A stretch of DNA of 33,163 nucleotides from an uncultured bacterium (lineage in GTDB: Bacteria > Bacillota_I > Bacilli_A > RF39 > UBA660), in assembly GCA_900314465.1 (NCBI GenBank), contig OMVK01000025.1:1-33163 (forward strand), given 5' to 3'. The position numbers were made by a program, and so were the translations under genes. The notes beneath the pieces are model-generated. The model made no database searches. It was not told where the DNA came from and saw nothing but the letters and a program-made list of their open reading frames with translations. Shown in pieces: positions 1 to 7,061 of this stretch. Positions within the stretch are counted from its first letter, which is position 1; the number at the start of each line of letters is the position of its first letter.

Positions 1-20
1 ATGATATTTATAAAAATATA

Positions 21-49
21 TTCAAATAATATACCAATTTGTGTATAAT
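21..49 (+). promoter_or_regulatory. Promoter of the first gene
   Basis: A perfect -10 box TATAAT (44-49) lies 17 bases after TTCAAA (21-26, four of six matches to TTGACA). Transcription would start near 56, about 18 bases before the ATG at 74. Confidence 0.5.
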
Positions 50-73
50 ACAAGTGAAAGACTGGTGATATGA

Positions 74-694
74 ATGTATTGTAAAAAATGCCATCACATA
101 TTAGAAATGGGTAGCAGTATTTGTCCAAATTGTCACTATGATAATAGTATAAATGAAAATGATAATTTAAATAATTTTAATGATGATTATAAAAAGAATA
201 ATAAGAAAAGTGAAATTATTAAAATTACATTAACAATTGCTTTAATATTTATACTTGCTTTACTACTTAATTATGTATTAACACTTACTAAAGCAAACGA
301 TAATAATGAGACTATTACTACTCAATCATATACATCAATTGAAGAATTACATAAATATTCATTTGAAAGTCTATCGGTGTATTATCCGGACAGCTTTGGA
401 TCTACTAATTCAACAATTTTTTATAAAGATAATTCTAATATTAATATTACATTTTCTATTATTACAGATGATGAATATAGTGCAATTATTAATTCTAATG
501 AAGTATTAGATGCTACACTTAATTCTAATATTAATGTTAAAACATACGCTAATAATAATTCATATGGTTATTTATTAGATTATAATAATAGTAAATATAA
601 TATTGTTATTAATTATGTAAATGACAAAACTATTTATACAGAAGAAGTTCAAACAAGTATAGGTAAAATATTAAATTCAATTGAACTAAAATAA
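74..694 (+). CDS. Zinc-ribbon membrane protein, unknown function
   Basis: The protein has 206 residues. It opens with a zinc-ribbon motif (Cys3, Cys6, Cys17, Cys20; CxxC...CPNC), then an Asn/Lys-rich linker and one transmembrane helix at about residues 49-69. The remaining 135 residues are predicted to lie outside the cell and are rich in Asn, Ser and Tyr. The N-terminal zinc ribbon plus one membrane helix repeats the architecture of the large VWA protein at 16146-18983, but no enzymatic motif is visible in the outer part. The gene stands alone, transcribed toward mraY, with its own promoter and a shared terminator. The start is the ATG directly before YCKKC; a weak GGTGAT ribosome site precedes it. 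Function is unknown; sensing or envelope maintenance is only a guess. Confidence 0.75.
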   Translation: MYCKKCHHILEMGSSICPNCHYDNSINENDNLNNFNDDYKKNNKKSEIIKITLTIALIFILALLLNYVLTLTKANDNNETITTQSYTSIEELHKYSFESLSVYYPDSFGSTNSTIFYKDNSNINITFSIITDDEYSAIINSNEVLDATLNSNINVKTYANNNSYGYLLDYNNSKYNIVINYVNDKTIYTEEVQTSIGKILNSIELK

Positions 695-695
695 A

Positions 696-727
696 AAGAT
701 ATATTGATTTATATTTCAATATATCTT
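696..727. terminator. Bidirectional terminator between convergent genes
   Basis: A perfect 12-bp stem (696-707 with 716-727) closes an 8-base loop. It has a T-rich stretch on the + side (CTTTGTTTT) and TTTTATTTT on the - side, so it can serve both the zinc-ribbon gene and mraY. Confidence 0.8.
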
Positions 728-734
728 CTTTGTT

Positions 735-1727
735 TTATAACCATACACCATAGATTACACCAAACATGGCAAGTAAGAAACCAGCTACTAAAAACACTTT
801 TACGATATCTGTTTCAGACCAACCAAGTTCTTCAAAGTGATGATGTAATGGTGCTTTTAAGAATACTTTTTTATGAAATTTTTTAATTGCGATTATTTGT
901 ATTAAACTAGATAAAGTTTCAATTACAAATACACCACCAATTAAAGCTAAACTCACTTCATGATGTGTAAGTATTGCAACTGATGCAAGTGCTCCACCTA
1001 AAGCAAGCGAACCAGTATCTCCCATAAATACTTTAGCAGGATATGAATTAAATAATAAGAATCCTAGTAATGAACCAACTAATACAAAACAGAAGATAGC
1101 AATTGACTCATAACCACTTATCCATGTACTACCATAAGAAATAACACCATAAGCTAAGAAAGCAACAGCAGATAAACTTCCCGCTAAACCATCAAGCCCA
1201 TCAGTAATATTTACAGCATTTGTTGTCGCAACAAGTAGGAATAATACAAATAATGTATAGCCCCAACCCATCTCCCAATGTATTCCAAGTAATGATACAT
1301 CAAGAGCAGTTATCCCATCATCATTTGTATATATAATATAAAATATAATTGCAATTAATAATTGAGCAAGGAATTTAACTTTTATAGATAAACCTTTATT
1401 ATTATGATAATGTATTTTTAAAAAATCATCTATAAATCCAAGTAATCCATATGCTACAAATACAAATAATATTATTATTAAATTAGTATTCATTTCAATA
1501 GAACCACGTAATGCAAGTAATGGAATTATTATTAAAGGCGGAATAATAAATATTAGTCCACCAATTGTAGGTGTTCCCTCTTTTTTTAAATGTCTTTCAT
1601 TTAGAAAATGACTAACACTTTGTCCTGCATGTAGTTTTTTTAATAAAGGTATTAATATAAAACCAGCTATAATAGCAACTACTAATCCAAGCGTTATACT
1701 TAAAATACATTTTGCTAATATAAGCAT
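735..1727 (-). CDS. mraY: Phospho-N-acetylmuramoyl-pentapeptide-transferase MraY
   Basis: MraY transfers phospho-MurNAc-pentapeptide from UDP to undecaprenyl phosphate, making lipid I at the inner face of the membrane. About ten hydrophobic helices are present, with the family motifs NITDGLDGLAGS, FMGDTGSLALGG and APLHHHFEELGW, which carry the conserved Asp and His residues. The length (330 residues) is normal. The longest frame begins at a GTG (1736) that directly abuts the Shine-Dalgarno sequence; the ATG at 1727 has GGAAGTGAG about eight bases upstream and is preferred. It stands apart from any other murein-synthesis gene and is flanked by a zinc-ribbon gene and the sortase locus, so the usual mra/mur cluster is broken up here. 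Confidence 0.95.
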   Translation of the reverse strand: MLILAKCILSITLGLVVAIIAGFILIPLLKKLHAGQSVSHFLNERHLKKEGTPTIGGLIFIIPPLIIIPLLALRGSIEMNTNLIIILFVFVAYGLLGFIDDFLKIHYHNNKGLSIKVKFLAQLLIAIIFYIIYTNDDGITALDVSLLGIHWEMGWGYTLFVLFLLVATTNAVNITDGLDGLAGSLSAVAFLAYGVISYGSTWISGYESIAIFCFVLVGSLLGFLLFNSYPAKVFMGDTGSLALGGALASVAILTHHEVSLALIGGVFVIETLSSLIQIIAIKKFHKKVFLKAPLHHHFEELGWSETDIVKVFLVAGFLLAMFGVIYGVWL

Positions 1728-1747
1728 AAAACTCACTTCCTAACGTT

Positions 1748-1756
1748 ATTTTATCA
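1748..1756 (-). promoter_or_regulatory. Extended -10 promoter of mraY
   Basis: TGATAAAAT on the minus strand (TG, one base, TAAAAT) lies about 20 bases before the chosen mraY start. No convincing -35 box is seen. Confidence 0.45.
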
Positions 1757-1803
1757 TATGTAAAGTAAATGCATATTCAATATTTGATTTTATATTGTAT
1801 ATT

Positions 1804-1836
1804 TTACAAAAAAAGTGGCTTAATAAAGTCACTTTT
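1804..1836 (-). terminator. Terminator of the sortase operon
   Basis: An 11-bp stem with one G-U pair (1811-1821 with 1826-1836) has a 4-base loop and is followed on the minus strand by a T run. It lies just past the stop codon of the exported Pro/Thr-rich gene. Confidence 0.85.
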
Positions 1837-1839
1837 CTA

Positions 1840-2910
1840 TTACTTTCTTACTAATTTATTAACATCCACTAAATCTTTTTCGTCTTCTAAGCAAATGTTT
1901 GAAATTTCTTCATATTCTTTATATGCTGTAGATTTTTTAGCACTTATAATTTTTAAAGCTTTACGTCTTTTTTGTAATTTATATGCTTCTAATAGAGCTC
2001 CAGCTAATGCTCCTGCACCAACTAGTCCAAGTATCTTACCAGTTACATCATCTGCACCAGTCTTTGCTGTTGGGGTTGTTTTTGGTGTTGGTTCTGGTGT
2101 TGGTTCTGGTGTTGGTGTTGGAGTTGAATTATCTGGTGTAGTTGTTTGAGTTGAATTATCTGGTGTTGGTGTTGGTGTCGAATTATCTGGTGTTGGTGTT
2201 GGTGTTGGATTATCTGGTGTAGTATCTTTTCCCTTTCTTGTTACTTCATCTTCAATTGAGCTATCAATTGTTGGATTATTATAATCATAGTTAGGATCTT
2301 GACTTGGATCATAATTATCAGCATCAATATATTGATCAGAACTTGGATTACTCATCTTTTTTTGATTATCTATATCACTTACTTCTTTTTCATGGTCCGC
2401 TTCTTGTTTTTCAACTTCTTCTTTTTGTTGTTCTTGGATGACATCTTGTGCTTTTTCTTCAGATGTTTCAGTTACAGCATTTTCAGTTGAAGCAACATTA
2501 GATCTATCAGTATTAGGTGCAGTTGTTGTTCCAGCATTACTAATATCTATATTAGATTGAGTTGTAGAACTTGTATCTGTATTTTGATTTGTTGTTTGGT
2601 CTGTATAACCATTTGCTTCTTCTTGAACTTCTTTTTGTGTTTCAGAAGATGCAGTATTACCAGCTTGTTCTGCAGCTGCTTGTGCACTTGCTTGTGATGC
2701 AGCATTTTCTTCATCATGTTTTGCTTGTTCATCAGCAGTTATATCATCTGTTTTAACATTAGTTTCTTCAGTTTGTTCCCAAAGTACTTCATCATCTGCA
2801 TGTACTTTAACAGGACTAACTAAAGATAAACCTATTGCCATACATAAACCTGCCATAATTGTAGCAAATTTACCTCTTTTTCTATAATTTTTACTTTCTA
2901 CTATTTTCAT
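1840..2910 (-). CDS. Exported Pro/Thr-rich protein, likely sortase substrate
   Basis: The 356-residue protein starts with a basic N-terminus and a signal peptide ending near VHA-DD (about residue 38). A long acidic Gln/Glu/Ser/Thr-rich stalk follows (40-225), then Pro-Thr repeats built on PTPTPDNST (about 230-280). Next come TAKTG, a hydrophobic stretch (about ILGLVGAGALAGALL) and KRRK, the order of a sortase sorting signal, with TAKTG in place of LPxTG. Unusually, about 36 charged residues follow the basic cluster, where sortase substrates normally end. The gene begins 21 bases after the sortase stop codon and has a good ribosome site (GGGAGAGTG), so it is co-transcribed with the sortase. 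Low-complexity composition gives no enzymatic function; a cell-surface stalk or adhesin is the simplest reading. It could instead be a plain membrane-anchored protein that is not cleaved. Confidence 0.7.
   Translation of the reverse strand: MKIVESKNYRKRGKFATIMAGLCMAIGLSLVSPVKVHADDEVLWEQTEETNVKTDDITADEQAKHDEENAASQASAQAAAEQAGNTASSETQKEVQEEANGYTDQTTNQNTDTSSTTQSNIDISNAGTTTAPNTDRSNVASTENAVTETSEEKAQDVIQEQQKEEVEKQEADHEKEVSDIDNQKKMSNPSSDQYIDADNYDPSQDPNYDYNNPTIDSSIEDEVTRKGKDTTPDNPTPTPTPDNSTPTPTPDNSTQTTTPDNSTPTPTPEPTPEPTPKTTPTAKTGADDVTGKILGLVGAGALAGALLEAYKLQKRRKALKIISAKKSTAYKEYEEISNICLEDEKDLVDVNKLVRK
2123..2220. repeat. 27-bp tandem repeat in coding sequence
   Basis: Three full 27-base units (2123-2149, 2150-2176, 2177-2203) and a partial fourth encode the nonapeptide PTPTPDNST and variants. 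Shorter Pro-Thr/Pro-Glu repeats continue to about 2080. Length variation by slippage is plausible. Confidence 0.85.
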
Positions 2911-2931
2911 ATATCAACACTCTCCCTTGTT

Positions 2932-4086
2932 TTATCTACTATGCACAGAAGAATTTTCTAAATTTTCTTCTATGTAATATTCATTTAAATTATTTTGGTT
3001 ATCTCTAACCTTTATCTTATGAATCTTTCCTAAAAGAACAAATCTTTCATTATTAGTTTCATAAGAACATGTTACTAATGTTATAAATTTATCATCTTGA
3101 TTAAATTCATAATCATCATTAACAAATCTTCCTTGATTTTTAGCATCTGTAATAAACTCATTTACAAATGTCTCTTTATCCTCTTGTGAATCGAAGTTAC
3201 CAACATTTAATAAGCTTCTATCAGAACCAGAAATAGTTCTGCCAGCAATGAATTCTATCTCATAGCCATAGCCATCATCTGTATAAATTATTCCTTGTTT
3301 ATTTGCTTCGCCATATTCATCAGACTTCCAATTTGAAAGTTTTCCAAACATTGCTCCACTTTTCATATTATGACCATATATTATAGTATTATCACTGATT
3401 TTTGAAAATGGCTCATCAAGATCTTTATTATCAGGTGCAATAAATATTGAACCTTCTGTACTCTTATTACCATTGAAATCATTATGTAAGCAATAATTCT
3501 CGGCTGCTGTTAATATTTTTGTCTCAATATCATCACCAGTACCATAATTTGCAATAACTTCTTTATCAGAAAATTTCTCACTATTCATATCCGGATGAAC
3601 AACTGCATAATTGATATCAGTATTTGGTATTGTGATCCATGCTGTTTCACTTGAATAATCTATAGTTAAATTTTTTAAATACTCTGGTGTAATATCACTA
3701 TTAAATTCATATCCTTCATCATATAATGATGTATCAATTACTTCGTGTTTTTCTTCAACAGTAGGTTCTTCTTGCTTTTCAGTATTTTCACTATTACTTG
3801 CATCTTCGTAATAACTTGCCTCATTTGTTGGTTCTTCACTTGCAATTTTTGATGCTTCACTTGCATCTTTCATTGCTTCTTGTTGTTCAAATTTAGATTT
3901 TAAATCATCAACTAGGCCATAATCATAAGCACCCTTTGATGCAACTACCAATATAGCAATCAACGCAGCAATTTTTTTCCCGGCTTTTAATCTTTTAGCA
4001 CGTACAATCTTATGTTGATTTTTTAAAAATATTTGCTTGCATCTTTCATCAGGGTCTTGAATATTGTTACTTGAATATCTACTCAT
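2932..4086 (-). CDS. Class B sortase
   Basis: Sortases cut surface proteins at a C-terminal signal and join them to the cell wall. The catalytic residues are visible: His239 in YGHNM, Cys340 in TLVTCSY and Arg348 in ERFVLLGKI. The spacing and the TCSY.....R pattern are those of class B (SrtB). A cytoplasmic basic N-terminus is followed by a membrane helix at about 37-52, then an acidic linker of about 80 residues before the catalytic domain (about 130-360), so the enzyme is longer than typical SrtB. The longest frame starts at 4128 without a ribosome site; the ATG at 4086 follows a GGG-rich stretch and gives 384 residues. The gene heads a two-gene operon with its probable substrate. Subclass within B is not resolved. 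Confidence 0.88.
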   Translation of the reverse strand: MSRYSSNNIQDPDERCKQIFLKNQHKIVRAKRLKAGKKIAALIAILVVASKGAYDYGLVDDLKSKFEQQEAMKDASEASKIASEEPTNEASYYEDASNSENTEKQEEPTVEEKHEVIDTSLYDEGYEFNSDITPEYLKNLTIDYSSETAWITIPNTDINYAVVHPDMNSEKFSDKEVIANYGTGDDIETKILTAAENYCLHNDFNGNKSTEGSIFIAPDNKDLDEPFSKISDNTIIYGHNMKSGAMFGKLSNWKSDEYGEANKQGIIYTDDGYGYEIEFIAGRTISGSDRSLLNVGNFDSQEDKETFVNEFITDAKNQGRFVNDDYEFNQDDKFITLVTCSYETNNERFVLLGKIHKIKVRDNQNNLNEYYIEENLENSSVHSR

Positions 4087-4196
4087 AATATCAACCCATT
4101 CCCTTTTATTCTTCTTCAAACAAATCATACATATTTGCTTAGTAATTAACTAAACATATACTAACACAAACCATTAATTCCTTTGAATTGCCTAAT

Positions 4197-4225
4197 ATAC
4201 TACTACTTTTACCCTCAATTGTCAA
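4197..4225 (-). promoter_or_regulatory. Promoter of the sortase operon
   Basis: On the minus strand a perfect TTGACA (4220-4225) is followed after 17 bases by TAGTAT (4197-4202). The resulting leader of about 100 bases holds a TTAGT...ACTAA inverted repeat near 4139-4153 that could be an operator. The intergenic stretch 4129-4267 has no other visible feature. Confidence 0.55.
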
Positions 4226-4267
4226 ATTTATAGCCCGTTTTAAAGGAAATATCTTTAACATAACATA

Positions 4268-5752
4268 CTAAATATTTTTTATTTCTTTTTTATTAAATAT
4301 TATTGAACTTAATATAATCATTATTAAGAAATATACTATACAAACTGTTAAAGAAAAACTAAATGATATTGGTTCAAATTGAGATATTCTACCAAATAAG
4401 AATATATTTAAATTCCAATTAGGTGTTACAAAAAATTTTAAAAATTCAGCTTGATCATAATTATATGCAATTTGATTAATAATATTTGAAAACATATAAC
4501 CTAATAATGGTAATGCTATTGCTAATTGAGAATTAGTAAATAATGTGCTTAATGTGAAAGATAAAGTCATAAGTAATATGTATAATGGTGATATACCAGC
4601 CCCTATTAATAACATATATTTTATTGCATTGATATTTTGAATTGAATTAGTATTAAAATCATATGTAATTATATTAAAGCTATAATTACTAAATCCGTAA
4701 GTTATTCCTCCTAGTATAAACTGTATTATAAATACTAATAGATACATAAATAATAAGATTATTAAACATGTTATAAATTTAGATAATAATATTTTTATTC
4801 TTTTATATGGTCTTACTAATAGTAATTTTATTGTACCTTTATTAAATTCTTCACTTACTATAGTTCCTGATATAACAATTATTACTATTATTATAAATAA
4901 ACCATATTGGGATAATGATAATGATGTTGCAAGATCAGAATCTATTGTTTTTGAAAGATAATAATTATTTCCATCATCACTTGTAACTTTGGCATCTTTA
5001 ATTTCATTTTCTATTTGATATTTATATAATTCACTCGATTGAATAAGTATCTGTTTTTGATATTTATCAGAATATTCTAATGTGTTAGTCTTTTCTTTGC
5101 TTTCTAGATCTCTTAATTGTGATTTTTGCATCTTCCATGATTCTAAAGCATCATTTAAATTGTTATTTCCATATTCAATATTTTTTTCGATTCTCCAAGT
5201 TAAGACTTGTTTATTGTCTTCAAGACTTTCTAAAGTATCTTTATCATATTCATTTGTACTTTTTAATTCATCTATTTGTTTATTTATTTCATCTAATTCT
5301 TGATTAACAAATGACTTCCAATCATCATTTTTTAATCTTTCAATAAATTTATCATACTTATCTTTATTTTCTATATATTCACTTGTTCCTTCAGATATAT
5401 TCTTTTGATAAATTATATCTCGTGCATAATTATTAATAATATATGCTTGCCACGAATTACTATCATATTCTTTCAATAAATTTATTGCCTCTAATTCAGA
5501 ATAATAATAAGTTAATTGTTCTTTATTGTCAGGATCATTTTTATCCAAAGTATCTATATCATCTTGTATTAAATCTATACTTTCACTACTAAGTGAATTA
5601 TCATAATCATAATATTTATTACTATTACCTTCTTCTAAAGACTTATTAAAGAAACTAATTATTGTTACTAATATTATCATTACTAGTAATAGTATATATA
5701 AAGTCTTTTTATGAAATATTTTTATTAATTCATTTTTTATTAAATTATTCAA
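4268..5752 (-). CDS. ABC-2 type transporter permease
   Basis: The 494-residue membrane subunit partners the ATPase encoded just upstream; the two frames overlap by eight bases, which suggests coupled translation. One membrane helix at about residues 17-37 is followed by a large, charged, largely helical extracytoplasmic region (about 40-270). Five or so helices follow in the C-terminal half. The sequence SEEFNKGTIKLLLVRPYKR after the second helix is the cytoplasmic coupling segment seen in ABC-2 permeases such as those of bacitracin/lantibiotic resistance and NatAB-type exporters. The substrate cannot be read from the sequence; peptide antibiotic resistance or envelope stress are family-based possibilities. 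No clear terminator follows, although the sortase promoter lies immediately downstream. Confidence 0.85.
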   Translation of the reverse strand: MNNLIKNELIKIFHKKTLYILLLVMIILVTIISFFNKSLEEGNSNKYYDYDNSLSSESIDLIQDDIDTLDKNDPDNKEQLTYYYSELEAINLLKEYDSNSWQAYIINNYARDIIYQKNISEGTSEYIENKDKYDKFIERLKNDDWKSFVNQELDEINKQIDELKSTNEYDKDTLESLEDNKQVLTWRIEKNIEYGNNNLNDALESWKMQKSQLRDLESKEKTNTLEYSDKYQKQILIQSSELYKYQIENEIKDAKVTSDDGNNYYLSKTIDSDLATSLSLSQYGLFIIIVIIVISGTIVSEEFNKGTIKLLLVRPYKRIKILLSKFITCLIILLFMYLLVFIIQFILGGITYGFSNYSFNIITYDFNTNSIQNINAIKYMLLIGAGISPLYILLMTLSFTLSTLFTNSQLAIALPLLGYMFSNIINQIAYNYDQAEFLKFFVTPNWNLNIFLFGRISQFEPISFSFSLTVCIVYFLIMIILSSIIFNKKEIKNI

Positions 5753-6662
5753 TTATATTACCTCCGGTCTTTTTAAGAAAGGCATCTTCTAGACTTGTAT
5801 TGTCTTCACATACTTGATATATTTTTATATTTTCTTTAACTAATGTTTCTATTAACTTTGGTATTTCTTCTTTAGAAGCATGAATTTTTATAATATTATT
5901 ATTAATAGAATCAATCTTATCTTTTAATAACTTTTGAGCTTTTTTTACTGAATTAACTTCGATATCATATAAAGATTTACCTTTTACTTTTTTAGCTTCT
6001 TCAATTGTAGAATAATCTATTATTTCTCCTTTTTGAATTATGGCTATTTTAGTACAAAAGTTTTCTAGTTCTGATAAATTATGACTTGATATTACTATTG
6101 CCATCTTATCTTTTTTAGCAAGATTAACTAATAAGTCTCTTAATTGTTTTATTCCTTCAGGATCTAAACCATTTGTAGGTTCATCTAGTATTAATAAATT
6201 AGGGTTATTTAATATTGCTTGAGCTATACCTAATCTTTGTCTCATACCTAAAGAATATTTTGACACTTTATCATTTATTCTATTTTGTAATCCTACTAAT
6301 TTTATTACTTCTTGTATTCTATTTTCATCGACATTTCTATATAAATTACCTATTATTTTAAGATTTTCATATCCTGACATATACATATATAAATCAGGAT
6401 TTTCAACAATAGTTCCTACTTTTTCAATTGCTTTTTCAAATTGAGTTTGTATATTATATCCATTAATATATACTTCCCCAGATGTTATACTTTGTAAACC
6501 TAATATTAATTTAATTGTCGTAGTTTTACCTGCACCATTTGGGCCAATAAAACCTAATATATCACCAGAATCAACTTCTAGTGATACATCTTTTAATATT
6601 TGTTTTTTACCTATCTTTTTATTTAAGTTTCTACACTCTAATACTTTATTTTGCACTTTCAC
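5745..6662 (-). CDS. ABC transporter ATP-binding subunit
   Basis: This 305-residue ATPase energises the ABC-2 permease encoded next. Walker A is GPNGAGKTTT, the signature is YSLGMRQRL, Walker B is LLILDEPTNGLDP and the switch His lies in SSHNLSEL. A C-terminal region of about 90 residues follows the nucleotide-binding domain, as in the BcrA/NatA-type subfamily. The start is GTG (6662), chosen because GAAGGG lies seven bases upstream. It follows the small 101-residue gene by 18 bases, so the three form one unit. Confidence 0.92.
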   Translation of the reverse strand: MKVQNKVLECRNLNKKIGKKQILKDVSLEVDSGDILGFIGPNGAGKTTTIKLILGLQSITSGEVYINGYNIQTQFEKAIEKVGTIVENPDLYMYMSGYENLKIIGNLYRNVDENRIQEVIKLVGLQNRINDKVSKYSLGMRQRLGIAQAILNNPNLLILDEPTNGLDPEGIKQLRDLLVNLAKKDKMAIVISSHNLSELENFCTKIAIIQKGEIIDYSTIEEAKKVKGKSLYDIEVNSVKKAQKLLKDKIDSINNNIIKIHASKEEIPKLIETLVKENIKIYQVCEDNTSLEDAFLKKTGGNIIE

Positions 6663-6680
6663 TTTTTATCCCTTCATATA

Positions 6681-6986
6681 TTATTTCTTTTTTGCAAGTT
6701 TCATTTCTGCTAATTTTTGCATAATAGTTATTGATACATCGTTATAACCTTGCATATCTTTTAATAGTAATAAGGCATCATGCAACTTATGTTCTAATGA
6801 CGTATTATTCTTAATATCTTCATTTAATTCATCATAATTAATACCGGTTACTTTATTATCTTTTAAATAATTATTTATATATATTTTTATATCATTAAGT
6901 AAATATATTTTATTATCATATTCATCTAAAGATTCTATACCATAGTATCCTGATATCATATATTTATATGGGTCATCATATTTCAT
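6681..6986 (-). CDS. Small protein heading the ABC operon, unknown
   Basis: I do not recognise this 101-residue protein. It is soluble, rich in Tyr, Asp, Asn and Lys, and predicted to be largely helical, with a lysine-rich C-terminus (KLAEMKLAKKK). The longest frame (to 7049) would add a hydrophobic N-terminus, but that stretch covers a promoter and has no ribosome site. The ATG at 6986 has GGAAGTGAT just upstream and is the better start. Its position as first gene of an ABC exporter operon suggests an accessory or regulatory role, but it lacks a recognisable GntR or other helix-turn-helix motif of the sort usually found there. Confidence 0.65.
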   Translation of the reverse strand: MKYDDPYKYMISGYYGIESLDEYDNKIYLLNDIKIYINNYLKDNKVTGINYDELNEDIKNNTSLEHKLHDALLLLKDMQGYNDVSITIMQKLAEMKLAKKK

Positions 6987-7005
6987 ACAATCACTTCCAA
7001 TATTT

Positions 7006-7014
7006 ATAATATCA
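7006..7014 (-). promoter_or_regulatory. Extended -10 promoter of the ABC operon
   Basis: TGATATTAT on the minus strand lies between the clpB terminator and the first gene of the ABC operon, about 20 bases before its start. The preceding strong terminator makes a new promoter here necessary. Confidence 0.45.
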
Positions 7015-7024
7015 TAAATAATAT

Positions 7025-7056
7025 AAAAAAAGAGTACTGATATTATCAATACTCTT
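7025..7056 (-). terminator. Terminator of the hsp20-clpB operon
   Basis: A long stem (7030-7042 with 7044-7056, one G-U pair) is followed on the minus strand by seven T residues. It lies six bases past the clpB stop codon. Confidence 0.9.
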
Positions 7057-7061
7057 ATATG

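Noticed and set aside
2080-2220. CRISPR-like array
   Set aside because: The 27-bp units are directly adjacent with no spacers and encode a Pro-Thr repeat in frame.
6987-7049. Hydrophobic N-terminal extension of the small ABC-operon gene
   Set aside because: No ribosome site at 7049, and the segment carries the clpB terminator and a promoter.
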